DNA of 64,000 bases from Clostridia bacterium (GTDB taxonomy: Bacteria > Bacillota > Clostridia > Christensenellales > Pumilibacteraceae), in the NCBI GenBank assembly GCA_900767465.1, contig CAAGAW010000031.1:1-64000 (forward strand), written 5' to 3'. Of the stretch, positions 24,450-33,652 are shown one piece after another; the stretch's first letter is position 1, and each line of letters begins with the position of its first letter. The notes under the pieces are model-generated. The model had not been told where the DNA came from, did no database searches, and saw only the letters and a program-made list of their open reading frames with translations. The translations under genes and the position numbers were made by a program.

Positions 24450-26282
24450 TTATTCTTTCATCATTTTTTTCTTGTAATCCGCTTTGGCGCGAAGGGACGC
24501 GTCGAGAATCTTTTTGCGGATACGGAGCGAAAGCGGCGTAACTTCCAGAAGTTCGTCGTCCGCAATAAATTCGAGACACTGTTCGAGCGAGAACGTGATC
24601 GGCGGAACAAGACGAAGGGCATCGTCCGAGCCGGACGCGCGCATATTGCTCATCTGTTTGCGCTTGCAAACGTTTACGACGATGTCGCCGCCCTTGGGAT
24701 TTTCGCCCACGACCATACCTTCGTAAACCTTGACGCCCGCGCCTATAAACAGCGGTCCGCGCTCTTGCGCGTTGAACAGTCCGTAAGTTATGGATTCGCC
24801 CGTTTCGTAAGCGACGAGCGACCCGCATTTACGACGCTCGAAGTCGCCGCGGTACGCGTCGTATCGGTCGGGCGCGGTGGTAAGAATACCCTCGCCCTTG
24901 GTGTCGGTAAGAAATTCGGATTTGTAGCCGAACAGTCCGCGGCTGGGAACCGAAAATTCGAGCCGCATACGATTGCCTACCGGAGTCATCGATTTGAGTT
25001 CGCCCGCACGCGACCCCATTTTTTCCATAACCGCGCCCACGCAGTTTTCTGGAACGTCGGCAATCATTATATCCATAGGCTCGCAAAGCACGCCGTCGAT
25101 TTCCTTAAACAGGACTTTGGGCATCGAAACCTGAAATTCGTAACCCTCGCGGCGCATATTTTCGATTAAAATACTGAGATGCATTTCGCCTCGTCCGCAA
25201 ACGGTGAACGAATCTGCCGAATCGGTGTCGCTTACGCGAAGGGATACGTCGCGGATCTGCTCTTTGTAAAGGCGCGCGCGGAGGTGGCGGGAAGTAACGA
25301 ACTTGCCCTCTTTGCCGGCAAACGGCGAATCGTTTACCGAGAAAGTCATCTCAACGCTCGGCTCGCTGATTTTAGGGAATTCGACCGCTTCGGGGTGATC
25401 GGGATCGCAAAGCGTATCGCCGATGCTTACACCCTCTACTCCGCTTACGCAAACGATGTCGCCCACGGTCGCCGACTCGGTAGCCACGCGGTTAAGTCCC
25501 TCGAACTGATAAATATTCGTCACTTTCGCGCGGATATTCTGCTCGGGTTTATGGTAGTTTACAAGTACGACCGGCTGGTTTTGCCGAAGCGTACCCTGTT
25601 CGATTCTGCCGATGCCGATCGATCCGACGTAATCGGAATAATCGAGTGCGGAAATAAGCATACGCACCGGCTTGTCCGCGTCGCCCGTGGGCGCGGGAAT
25701 ATAGCGGACGATCTTCTCGAACAGCGGAATGAGGTTTTCGCCCGCGGTATCGGGATCGAGCGAAGCCGTGCCGTTACGCGCCGAACAGTAAACGATCGGG
25801 CTGTCGAGCTGCTCTTCGGTGGCGTTGAGTTCCATAAACAGTTCGAGTACTTCGTCCACGACCTCTTTTACGCGGGCGTCGGGTCGGTCGATTTTGTTTA
25901 CGACGACGATTACACGGTGTCCGAGATCGAGAGCCTTTTGCAGCACGAATCGGGTTTGCGGCATCGTGCCTTCGTACGCGTCCACGAGAAGGACTACGCC
26001 GTTTACCATTTTGAGAATACGCTCGACTTCGCCGCCGAAATCAGCGTGACCCGGGGTGTCGACGATGTTGATTTTGTAGTTGCCGTACTTGACGGAAGTG
26101 TTTTTCGCAAGTATGGTTATTCCGCGCTCGCGCTCTATGTCGTTAGAGTCCATTACGCGCTCGGCTACGACCTGATTCGAGCGGAACGCTCCGCCCTGTT
26201 TGAGCAGCGCGTCCACGAGAGTGGTTTTGCCGTGATCGACGTGAGCGATTATCGCTACGTTTCTGATGTGTTCGTTAGTCAT
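24450..26282 (-). CDS. typA: Ribosome-associated GTPase TypA/BipA
   Basis: This 610-residue translational GTPase is related to EF-G and helps large-subunit assembly and stress adaptation. G1 is AHVDHGKTTL (about 12-21), switch I includes IERERGITI, G3 is DTPGHADF and G4 is NKIDRP. The C-terminal half has the TypA-specific RGLFGYKSEFLTDT and GDIVVNVCKRKQMSNMRASGSD. Length is typical. It is the first gene before dnaB on this strand. Confidence 0.96.
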   Translation of the reverse strand: MTNEHIRNVAIIAHVDHGKTTLVDALLKQGGAFRSNQVVAERVMDSNDIERERGITILAKNTSVKYGNYKINIVDTPGHADFGGEVERILKMVNGVVLLVDAYEGTMPQTRFVLQKALDLGHRVIVVVNKIDRPDARVKEVVDEVLELFMELNATEEQLDSPIVYCSARNGTASLDPDTAGENLIPLFEKIVRYIPAPTGDADKPVRMLISALDYSDYVGSIGIGRIEQGTLRQNQPVVLVNYHKPEQNIRAKVTNIYQFEGLNRVATESATVGDIVCVSGVEGVSIGDTLCDPDHPEAVEFPKISEPSVEMTFSVNDSPFAGKEGKFVTSRHLRARLYKEQIRDVSLRVSDTDSADSFTVCGRGEMHLSILIENMRREGYEFQVSMPKVLFKEIDGVLCEPMDIMIADVPENCVGAVMEKMGSRAGELKSMTPVGNRMRLEFSVPSRGLFGYKSEFLTDTKGEGILTTAPDRYDAYRGDFERRKCGSLVAYETGESITYGLFNAQERGPLFIGAGVKVYEGMVVGENPKGGDIVVNVCKRKQMSNMRASGSDDALRLVPPITFSLEQCLEFIADDELLEVTPLSLRIRKKILDASLRAKADYKKKMMKE

Positions 26283-27107
26283 ACGTTCTGATGTCCTTAA
26301 ATGAGTTTACTCGTCATTTTCTCTTCTTAACCGTGGTTGTTGCAGGAAACCCCTGCGGGTAAGCGGGTCGGCGCGTTTAAGCATCGCGCCGTTTCTGCCG
26401 TGGTGGCTTGTCGGGTAAGGTGTCCGCCGCCGGCAATGGATTTATTGTTTTCGTTTACCGTCGCTCACACCCATATAGTTTGTCATTCCGAGGGAACGAA
26501 GTGACCGTGGGAATCTCCCGGAAGGGGAACGTAAGTTACGACGACCGACGGACAGATTTAACTTTTTGCTTGGCTGGCGGCGGGGCGAGGGCGCCCCGCC
26601 CTACCGAAACGGGAGACGTATTCCAAGCAAATACTTGACAGCGGCGGTAAGTGGGCTGGCGCGGGTACGGAGTCGACATTTCTTCCGTAGGGGATTTCTC
26701 GACTAACGCCCCTGAATGACATCGGTGTACGCTTGGTTTACACTGTCATTTCGACCGGAGTGAGGACGACAGTCCGAACGCAGCGGAGAAATCCCCCGCG
26801 GGAGTCATCCGACAACTCCGCTACTACAACCCTTTTCGACCTCTTACGCGTTGCGGGGTCCGGGCACAGCCGCAAGGCAGCGAGCCGCTACGGGGCGCAG
26901 AGCCTGCGCGGGCGAGTATGCCGGCGCGGGTACGCGGCGTTCCGTTTCTACCGTAGGGGATCTCTCGACTACGCTCGAGATGACAGTCGTGTACGCTTGG
27001 TTTACGATGTCATTTCGACCGGAGTGAGGACGACAGTCCGAACGCAGTGGAGAAATCCCCCGCGGGAGGACTTGTTTCGCCCGTATTACCCGTTCCGCCT
27101 AACCTTC
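26283..27107. repeat. Intergenic repeat mosaic upstream of typA
   Basis: No gene is supported. REP-like stem-loops lie at about 26340-26370 (GCAGG/CCTGC, then GGGTAAG), 26876-26930 (GCAGC/GCTAC-like) and the reverse end AAATACTTGACAG near 26628. GTCATTCCGAGGGAACG lies at 26479-26545 in unfilled form. A GGCGGGGCG/CGCCCCGCC hairpin is at about 26578-26600. GTCATTTCGACC units lie at about 26744-26803 and 27009-27067, each preceded by an inverted GGATTTCTCGAC unit. A GTTGCGGGGTCCGGGCACAG unit is near 26851. Confidence 0.7.
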
Positions 27108-28130
27108 TCAATCGTCCCCGAAGAAAATGTCGTCAAGGTCTTTGCGCGCCTGATCGGGAGTTTCGTCGTCGGGCGGCGGCTCGTCGTCGAACGGATCGAT
27201 AACGCGGATATTGTCGCCTCGGGCGGAACGGTCATTATTAACCCGACCGCGGTAATCGCCCGTGTAATAACCGCCCACTCGCGGATAGACCCGTCTACCC
27301 GACTGCATCTTTACCATTTTCGGCTTTGCGTCGCTTTTGCGCGTTACGAGCATAATCACGGTAACGGTAACGCAACCTATCGCCGCAATAAGGATATACC
27401 AGCCTACCGAATTAGGCGCGGTATATTCGTAAACGAGTTTGCCGGCATCGCCGAGCGTGCTCTCCCAAAGCGCGACGCGATTTCTGCCGAGATAAACGTT
27501 CTCGCCGTTTACCGGTCTTATGCGCTTGTTGTTCCAGATGAAATCGGCTTTTATTCCGGCAATATCCGAATAATCGATCCCCGTAAACGCTTCGCCGAGC
27601 GCGGGAAAAACTTTTACGGCAGAGTCGTCTGTTACTCCGTTTTTGATTATCCCCGTAAAACTGCCCGCTGCGGGCGTCGTTTCGCCGGTAAGGTCGGATC
27701 CCGCTCCCGCGAACGGACTGTCGATTTCGTACGTGTACGTATTGAACAGGAATCCGCGCTTCATCGACGGCTCGGGGGAATCGTCCTCCGAATCGTCGTC
27801 CTCGTCGGCGCGCTTGACCGAACGCGAAATACGGTAAGTTACCGAATCCGCGGAATCGTTCTTTTCCGAGTCGCCGCCTATTAAAAGAGCAAGTCTTTCA
27901 ACGTACTTCGTAACCGTCCAATTATCGCCTGGATCGCGGCACGCGTCGGTAGCGGTCGCTTCGATCGCAGCGATTTCGGTTCTCGGAATCTCGACGACGT
28001 ACTGCATATAGTAGTCGGTTTCGGTCGCCGAATAAACGTAAGTTATTTTCGTTCCGCAACCGAGGCAGAGCGCGGCAATAAGCGATACGAAAACCGCCGC
28101 TATTAACTTTTTGAAAACGCTGTTATTCAC
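27108..28130 (-). CDS. Predicted membrane-anchored protein, unknown function
   Basis: This 340-residue protein has an N-terminal signal segment (FKKLIAAVFVSLIAALCLGCG) and a second hydrophobic helix near 240-262 (GWYILIAAIGCVTVTVIMLV). The region between would be outside the cell and the roughly 80-residue charged tail inside. The LCLGC segment resembles a lipobox but has Cys instead of Leu at -3, so lipid attachment is doubtful. Acidic clusters (DEDDDSEDDSPEP; DDEPPPDDETPDQ) flank the second half. No family was recognised. It lies six bases after pepF and could be cotranscribed with it. Confidence 0.7.
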   Translation of the reverse strand: MNNSVFKKLIAAVFVSLIAALCLGCGTKITYVYSATETDYYMQYVVEIPRTEIAAIEATATDACRDPGDNWTVTKYVERLALLIGGDSEKNDSADSVTYRISRSVKRADEDDDSEDDSPEPSMKRGFLFNTYTYEIDSPFAGAGSDLTGETTPAAGSFTGIIKNGVTDDSAVKVFPALGEAFTGIDYSDIAGIKADFIWNNKRIRPVNGENVYLGRNRVALWESTLGDAGKLVYEYTAPNSVGWYILIAAIGCVTVTVIMLVTRKSDAKPKMVKMQSGRRVYPRVGGYYTGDYRGRVNNDRSARGDNIRVIDPFDDEPPPDDETPDQARKDLDDIFFGDD

Positions 28131-28136
28131 TTTCGG

Positions 28137-29918
28137 TTACTTCTCCGTCTCTTTTTCGAGCGCGTCGAGCGTTTCGGCGAACTCCGCCATTGCGGTTTCA
28201 AACGGCTTTTCGGTGGCAAGGTCCACGCCTGCCGCCTTCAGGATTTCGTAAGGCGAATCGCTGCCGCCTGCGCTTAAAAACCGCTTGTAGCGGGCAAGCG
28301 CGTCGTCGCCGCCCGACAAAATATCGCGGGCGATGTTTACCGCCGCCGTGATTCCGGTAGCGTACTTGTAGACGTAAAAAGCGGTGTAGAAATGCGGGAT
28401 TCTCGCCCACTCGAGCCTGATCGCCTTGTCGTGAGTAACCGCCGCGCCGTAATACTTTTTGTTGAGTTTATAGTACTCGTCCGAAAGCGATTTAGGCGTA
28501 AGAGCCTTGCCGTCCTGCGCGCGCTCGTGAGCGATAAGCTCGAACTGCGCGAACATCGTCTGCCGGAAGAGCGTGGTGCGGAAGGTGTCGAGGTAATAGC
28601 CGAGAAGGTATTTGCGCGTTTCCGCGTCGGTCGCCTTTGACAAAAGATGTTTTAAGGTAAGGACTTCGTTTACCGTGCTTGCGACTTCGGCAACGAAAAT
28701 CGCGTAACCCGCCTTTGCGTGAGGCTGAACCGAATTAGAATAATGCGAATGCATCGCGTGTCCGAGTTCGTGCGCTATGGTAAACACGTCGTGGAGCGTT
28801 CCTTCGTGGTTGAGCAGCACGAACGGGTGCGTGCCGTAACAACCCCAGCTGTACGCGCCGTTACGCTTGTTTTCGGTTTCGTAAACATCCATCCAACGCT
28901 CGGACTTTGCGCGCGCGAGAAGACTTGCGTACTCGCTGCCGAGCGGCGAAAGCGCGTCGCAAACGGTGGTAAACGCGGTTTCGAAATCGTACTTTTCGGT
29001 CGCGTCCGCGGTAAGCGGCACGTACATGTCGTACATGTGCATTTTTTCGAGTCCGAGAATCTTTTTGCGCAGCGCGACGTACCGATGAAGCACCGGAACG
29101 TTCTTTTCAACGGCGGAAATCAGATTTTTGTACACCGATTCGGGAACGTTTTCGCCGCTCATCGCCTTGGATAAAGCGGAGTCGTAACCGCGCGCCGCAG
29201 CGTAGAAATTATCCGCTTTTACGCTGCCGGCGTAAGTTGCGGTAATGGTGTTGATAAGCGATTCGTAAGCCTTGTAAAGTCCGGCGAAAGCGCGTTTTCT
29301 TACGCCCGCGTCCTGCGAATTAAGGCACGCCGAATACTTGCCTTGCGTAAGTTGAATCCGCTTGCCGTTTTCGTCTTTGATTTTAGGAAGAGCGAGGTCG
29401 ATATAATCGATTTTGCCGAAAATCTCGCGGAACGATCCCATAGCCGGCGAGGTCTGGGCGAGGATCTTTTCTTCCTTTTCGCCGAGAATATGCGCCTTTT
29501 TGCGGCGAATCTCTTTCAAAAACTCGTCGAAATCGGAAAATTCCGGATCGGCGATAAGCGAGTCGAGATATTCGTCCGACTGCGCGCTCAGTTCGGGCGC
29601 GATAAACGCGCACTCGGTCTGATACTTCGCCATAAGTCCGTCCATACGGTCGCACATATCGACGTATTTTTCCGTTGCGGCGTTCTCGTCGCGGCGCATG
29701 TTACAATAAACGTAAAGTCTTTCGGCTTTAAGGTCGAGTTCGTCGCTCTTTTTAAGGCATTCGAGCAGTTCGTTACGATCGGACAGTTTTCCTGCGTACG
29801 CGCCTATAAGCCCCGCGCTCTTTTTGAATTCGTTCTCCGCAGCCGCAAAAAGTTCGTCGGTTGCGAAAATATCTTCGAGACTCCATTTGTATTCCGTTTT
29901 TACGTCTTTTCTGTTCAC
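28137..29918 (-). CDS. pepF: Oligoendopeptidase F
   Basis: This 593-residue M3-family zinc metallopeptidase cleaves short peptides in the cytosol. The zinc motif HELGHAMHSHYSN lies near residue 384, with the downstream zinc-ligand glutamate expected in FVAEVASTVNE. Length matches PepF. The start is GTG, not ATG: it overlaps the stop of the upstream zinc-ribbon gene (GTGA), and GGAG lies about nine bases before it. Confidence 0.95.
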   Translation of the reverse strand: MNRKDVKTEYKWSLEDIFATDELFAAAENEFKKSAGLIGAYAGKLSDRNELLECLKKSDELDLKAERLYVYCNMRRDENAATEKYVDMCDRMDGLMAKYQTECAFIAPELSAQSDEYLDSLIADPEFSDFDEFLKEIRRKKAHILGEKEEKILAQTSPAMGSFREIFGKIDYIDLALPKIKDENGKRIQLTQGKYSACLNSQDAGVRKRAFAGLYKAYESLINTITATYAGSVKADNFYAAARGYDSALSKAMSGENVPESVYKNLISAVEKNVPVLHRYVALRKKILGLEKMHMYDMYVPLTADATEKYDFETAFTTVCDALSPLGSEYASLLARAKSERWMDVYETENKRNGAYSWGCYGTHPFVLLNHEGTLHDVFTIAHELGHAMHSHYSNSVQPHAKAGYAIFVAEVASTVNEVLTLKHLLSKATDAETRKYLLGYYLDTFRTTLFRQTMFAQFELIAHERAQDGKALTPKSLSDEYYKLNKKYYGAAVTHDKAIRLEWARIPHFYTAFYVYKYATGITAAVNIARDILSGGDDALARYKRFLSAGGSDSPYEILKAAGVDLATEKPFETAMAEFAETLDALEKETEK

Positions 29919-30352
29919 TTTTTAATCTCCGTTTCGTCGTTGCGTCGCTCTGCGGAAAACCGCACGCCGGCAAATATAAGCGTTCCGAACGCGAACGCGA
30001 GGTCGTAAATATATCCGAACCCGAACACGCCCGCCGTGCATACCCAGAATATACCCGATACGATCTTGCCCTTCATGAATCGGTGTACGCCGACTATTCC
30101 GAACAGCAGCGTTACGACGAAGTACAATACCGCGTCGGTAAGTTTTTTGACCCGCGGACTGTCAGACCAGCGCGCGTCGTTCGCGCTCGGATTGCCCGCG
30201 CGACAGGCCCATGCCGCCTCGTCGTAAAACCCCGCAAGATCCCTTACCGTCGTCTCGTGCGAACGTTCCTCGTCGGGATAGTACGCGCCGCACGCGGGAC
30301 ATCTGATTTCGCCTTTATGTCGCGGCGTGCCGCAATACTCGCATTTTAGCAT
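29915..30352 (-). CDS. Zinc-ribbon plus TM2-domain membrane protein
   Basis: This 145-residue protein begins with two CxxC pairs (CEYCG and CPACG), a typical zinc ribbon. About 50 residues of linker lead to a TM2 domain: two membrane helices joined by GIVGVHRFMKGKIVSGIFW, with the conserved G-x-H-x-F signature. TM2 proteins are widespread and of unknown function; the ribbon should face the cytosol. It is coupled to pepF by a four-base overlap. Confidence 0.85.
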   Translation of the reverse strand: MLKCEYCGTPRHKGEIRCPACGAYYPDEERSHETTVRDLAGFYDEAAWACRAGNPSANDARWSDSPRVKKLTDAVLYFVVTLLFGIVGVHRFMKGKIVSGIFWVCTAGVFGFGYIYDLAFAFGTLIFAGVRFSAERRNDETEIKK

Positions 30353-30382
30353 AATACCCCTCTTTCGTCCCTTTTAACCCCG

Positions 30383-31735
30383 TCAGTTTTTGTTGCTATG
30401 AATGGGTGCGGGAACCTTACCCCCGCGGGCGATAAATTCTTCCGCGCTGTCCCGTCTTACGCTCATAATCGGAGCGGAGCCGAGCAATCCGCCGAAACTG
30501 ACTTCGTCGCCGACGCCTTTTCCGACCGCGGGAATAATACGTACGGCGGTGGTTTTGTTGTTTACCATACCGATAGCGCACTCGTCCGCGATAATCGCGC
30601 TTATGGTGGAAGCGGGCGTATCGCCGGGAACGGCTATCATATCGAGTCCGACCGAGCAAACCGCCGTCATCGCTTCGAGTTTTTCTATCGAGAGGCTTCC
30701 GCGACGAACGGCGTCGATCATACCCGCGTCTTCGCTTACGGGGATAAACGCGCCGCTGAGTCCGCCCACTCTGCCCGAAGCCATTACGCCGCCCTTTTTG
30801 ACCGCGTCGTTAAGGATCGCAAGCGCGCAGGTCGTACCGTGCGATCCTACGCTCGTCAGTCCCATCGCTTCGAGAATATGCGCTACCGAATCGCCGATTT
30901 TAGGGGTGGGAGCAAGCGAAAGATCGACTATGCCCTCCTCCGCGCCGAGGCGTTTTGCCGCTTCCCGTGCGACGAGTCCGCCGAGCCGCGTGATTTTGAA
31001 CGCGGTTTTCTTGATGACTTCCGCAATCTCGTCGATGCTCGCGCCCTTGTGTTTCTCGACCGCGTACTGAACGACTCCGGGCCCCGAAACACCCACGTTG
31101 ATAACCGCGTCGCCCTCGCCCGTACCGGTAAACGCGCCCGCCATAAACGGGTTGTCCTCGACCGCGTTACAGAACACGACGAGTTTCGCGCAACCGATAG
31201 AATCGCTGTCCGCGGTGAGCGCGGCGAGCTCTTTGATCTTTTTGCCCATAACCGCCACGGCGTCCATGTTTATGCCGCTTTTGGTCGAGCCTACGTTTAT
31301 CGCCGAGCATACCTTTTTGGTCGAGGCAAGCACGGACGGAATCGTCTCTAAAAAGTCCGCTTCGTACGGCGTGGTGGATTTATGCACGAGCGCGCCGTAG
31401 CCGCCGATAAAGTCGATTCCGATTTCTTCGGCGACTTTGTCCATAGCAAGCGCAATCTCTTTGTATCCGCCGCTCGCCGCGCCTATAAGGCTTATCGGCG
31501 TGACGGAAACACGCTTGTTTACTATCGGAACGCCGTATTCGCCGGCGATCTCTTCGCCTGCCGCCACGATATTCTTCGCGCGGGTATAAATCTTGTCGTA
31601 CACGCGCTCCGCCGTTTCTTTCGGCGAACGCGAAATACAGTCGAACAACGACAGCGACATGGTTATGGTGCGCACGTCGAGGTTTTGCGAATCGATCATG
31701 CGTATGGTTTCAAAAATCTCGTTGTTGTTAAGCAT
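30383..31735 (-). CDS. UPF0210 (PFL/DUF711) family protein
   Basis: This 450-residue protein matches UPF0210 along its whole length: it starts ETIRMIDSQNLDVRTITMSL, and contains ISLIGAASGGYKEIA, INVGVSGPGVVQYAVEK and GSHGTTCALAILNDAVKKGG. The fold is related to pyruvate formate-lyase-type barrels, but the usual radical-enzyme glycine motif is not evident. The function is not established. It follows a UPF0237 ACT gene by eight bases, a pairing conserved in Clostridia and some archaea that suggests an amino-acid-controlled function. Confidence 0.92.
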   Translation of the reverse strand: MLNNNEIFETIRMIDSQNLDVRTITMSLSLFDCISRSPKETAERVYDKIYTRAKNIVAAGEEIAGEYGVPIVNKRVSVTPISLIGAASGGYKEIALAMDKVAEEIGIDFIGGYGALVHKSTTPYEADFLETIPSVLASTKKVCSAINVGSTKSGINMDAVAVMGKKIKELAALTADSDSIGCAKLVVFCNAVEDNPFMAGAFTGTGEGDAVINVGVSGPGVVQYAVEKHKGASIDEIAEVIKKTAFKITRLGGLVAREAAKRLGAEEGIVDLSLAPTPKIGDSVAHILEAMGLTSVGSHGTTCALAILNDAVKKGGVMASGRVGGLSGAFIPVSEDAGMIDAVRRGSLSIEKLEAMTAVCSVGLDMIAVPGDTPASTISAIIADECAIGMVNNKTTAVRIIPAVGKGVGDEVSFGGLLGSAPIMSVRRDSAEEFIARGGKVPAPIHSNKN

Positions 31736-31743
31736 AATTCACC

Positions 31744-32025
31744 TTAAATTCTGTGCATCGCGTTGAAAATATCTTCGTGCTGAATACGGATCTTTACGCC
31801 GATCTCTTCGCCGAGAGCGTCAAGCGAATCGCCGAGGTCGCGTATCTTTTCCGCGCCCGAAATATCCACGAGCATCATCATCATGAAATACCCCTGCATT
31901 ACCGTTTGCGAAATATCCTCGACGTTCGCTCCCGCCTCCGCGAGCGCGCCGGACACGCGGGCGATTATGCCCTTTTTATCCTTGCCGATAACCGTTACGA
32001 TTGCTTTTACTTCTTTGTCGTTCAT
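31744..32025 (-). CDS. UPF0237 ACT-domain protein
   Basis: This 93-residue protein is a single ACT domain (KAIVTVIGKDKKGIIARVSG, then ANVEDISQTVMQGYFMMMML), a small regulator fold that binds amino acids as a dimer. It overlaps the preceding gene by four bases (ATGA) and precedes its usual partner, UPF0210. The bound ligand is unknown. Confidence 0.92.
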   Translation of the reverse strand: MNDKEVKAIVTVIGKDKKGIIARVSGALAEAGANVEDISQTVMQGYFMMMMLVDISGAEKIRDLGDSLDALGEEIGVKIRIQHEDIFNAMHRI

Positions 32026-32681
32026 TCGTTGCCGTCCTCCGTGGTAGCGATTTCGTTATTTTCGGGCGATCCGGCTTCTTCCGTTCGTTCGGTAAAAACC
32101 TCGTCGCTCATTTTTGCCTTTTCCTTGTCGGTAAGCACGGGAACTTTACCCTCGGTATGCCCGACTTTTTCGTACGCCATAAGTATATTCGCGTGCGTTA
32201 CGAACCTGATTACGTCGCCCGTCTCAAACGCCGGCAGCGAATGGTTGCGCTCGATCATGATCTCGCGGGTGGTGATGTCGCCGCGCTTCATCGGCGGACA
32301 GTCGATAACCATTTTGTAAAAAAACACGCCGTCTTTTTCGCTTATTTCGGGGTCGATCGCGATGAATACGCCCTGCCCCTTATCCTTGAGTCCTTGCTTC
32401 ATATCGCGAAGCATGCGGCAATACTTGCGGGTGAGGCGGAATTTGATCGCAAAGAAAAACAGCGATCCCGATCCGAAAAGCGTACACAAAAGTATGGATG
32501 CGAGCATGAACGGAACGTAAAGCGACCGGTCGCGATACTGCACGACCTTTACGATGTTGACCGTTATCATCACCGCTTCGAGCGCAAGATAAACTCCGAG
32601 CGCGACGAACCATATCGTAAGCAGTTTTTTCCGCTCGCCAAACGCGTCTTTTTTTTCTTTTTCTGTAAATACTGCCGTCAT
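32022..32681 (-). CDS. Membrane protein of unknown function
   Basis: This 219-residue protein has two N-terminal membrane helices (about 22-44 and 55-80) and then a soluble domain of about 95 residues, possibly beta-rich, containing GVFIAIDPEISEKDGVFFYKMVI. The tail is acidic. I do not recognise the family. It is the first gene of the operon with the ACT and UPF0210 genes, to which it is coupled by a stop/start overlap. Confidence 0.65.
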   Translation of the reverse strand: MTAVFTEKEKKDAFGERKKLLTIWFVALGVYLALEAVMITVNIVKVVQYRDRSLYVPFMLASILLCTLFGSGSLFFFAIKFRLTRKYCRMLRDMKQGLKDKGQGVFIAIDPEISEKDGVFFYKMVIDCPPMKRGDITTREIMIERNHSLPAFETGDVIRFVTHANILMAYEKVGHTEGKVPVLTDKEKAKMSDEVFTERTEEAGSPENNEIATTEDGNE

Positions 32682-33336
32682 TTATTCTCTCTCCGATTTT
32701 ACGTATCGTTCATTGCGTTTGCCGTTCCGCGCGAATCGCCGACGTTTTCCGTCTTGCCCCGATGCGCATAATTTATACGCCGGTTACGGGCGCGTAAAAC
32801 GCGCGGATATCCGGACGCAGACGCGTAACGAGAGCGAGCGTCGCTTAGATGCGTTCCGACACGCAAAAATTATCGACCGTAAGTCGATTCCGTCTTATTA
32901 TATCACAATTTTGCGCCGAAAGCAAGGCGATAAGCCCGCGTTTCGATAAATATTTTCGCGCCCGCGCGTGCGTGAGCAGGGAGCCCCTGCGGGCAAGCGG
33001 GCTGGCGCGTGTATGTTGCGTGCCGTTTCTCACGCAGGGGATTTCTCGGCGGCGAGCCACCGCGGGCGAGCGGGCTGGCGCGAATACGTTTCGTTCCGGT
33101 TCTATTGCGGAGGATTTCTCGGCGGTGAGCCGCTGCGGGCGAGTATTTGGGATAGTCGTGTACGGTTCGTCCGTCTTCCCTTCCGGGAGATTGCCACGTC
33201 GCGCGTTGCGCTCCTCGCAATGACAAGGCGGAACGGGTGTCCGTTTGGGTTTAAAACGGATAAACGTTATTAAACGCCGCATACGCCTACATAGTTTGTC
33301 ATTCCGAGGGAACGAAGTGACCGTGGGAATCGCACT

Positions 33337-33429
33337 GGCGCGACGCGGCGGCACGAATTGCCGTAAAAACAGTCCACAGGTGACTGTTTTTAGCCAAAGC
33401 GGCGAAGCAACTATGTTGCGAGCGGGGAG
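33337..33429 (-). mobile_element. Three-hairpin nested repeat, copy 3 (clearest filled site)
   Basis: The host repeat reads GTGGGAATC to 33331 and resumes GGGGAACGTTAGTGACGGCG at about 33430. In the unfilled copies at 17393-17424 and 26510-26545 only TCCCGGAA separates the same two segments. The insert carries AAAAACAGTC/GACTGTTTTT, GCACGAATTGC and GCGGCGAAGCAACTATGTTGC. Confidence 0.65.
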
Positions 33430-33508
33430 GGGGAACGTTAGTGACGGCGACCGACGGCATTTTTTATAATTTTTCGTGTTGCTACTTTTTTCTCCACTTG
33501 AAAAAAGT

Positions 33509-33603
33509 AGTGCGGAACCCGCACGGGTAAGTATTTGCTTTCGTTCTACAAAAAACTTTCTCAATAAACATCGCTATATCACTTGCCGACGGCGGCTCGC
33601 CGT
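33509..33603. mobile_element. REPIN-like inverted pair of stem-loops, copy 3 (diverged)
   Basis: GTGCGG/CCGCAC plus GGGTAAGTATTTG at the left and ATCACTTGCCGAC plus GGCGGC/GCCG at the right enclose a core that shares only TATATCACTTG and the general layout with copies 1 and 2. Confidence 0.45.
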
Positions 33604-33652
33604 TTTGTTTCTTTTCCAAAGAAAAAGTTGCTTTGCTTTCCCCGAAGCGAAC

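Larger units (their letters stand above)
32682..33652. repeat. Intergenic repeat mosaic, sbcC 3' side
   Basis: No gene is supported. Bases 32700-32940 hold no repeats and a probable promoter region for the gene on the left, with TATAAT-like sequence on the minus strand near 32899. REP-like stem-loops lie at about 32975-33010, 33047-33085 and 33120-33150, followed by GGGCAAG or GGGCGAG. TTCCGGGAGATTGCC...AATGACA lies at 33181-33223. A GTCATTCCGAGGGAACG unit at 33298 is interrupted by the three-hairpin unit, then continues at 33430. A CTACTTTTTTC/GAAAAAAGTAG hairpin lies at 33482-33510, then a REPIN-like pair. Confidence 0.72.

Noticed and set aside
22929..25169. 746-codon open frame antisense to dnaB and typA
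   Set aside because: Both sense genes are unmistakable and the antisense product has no recognisable domain. It spans two unrelated genes, as expected of a shadow.
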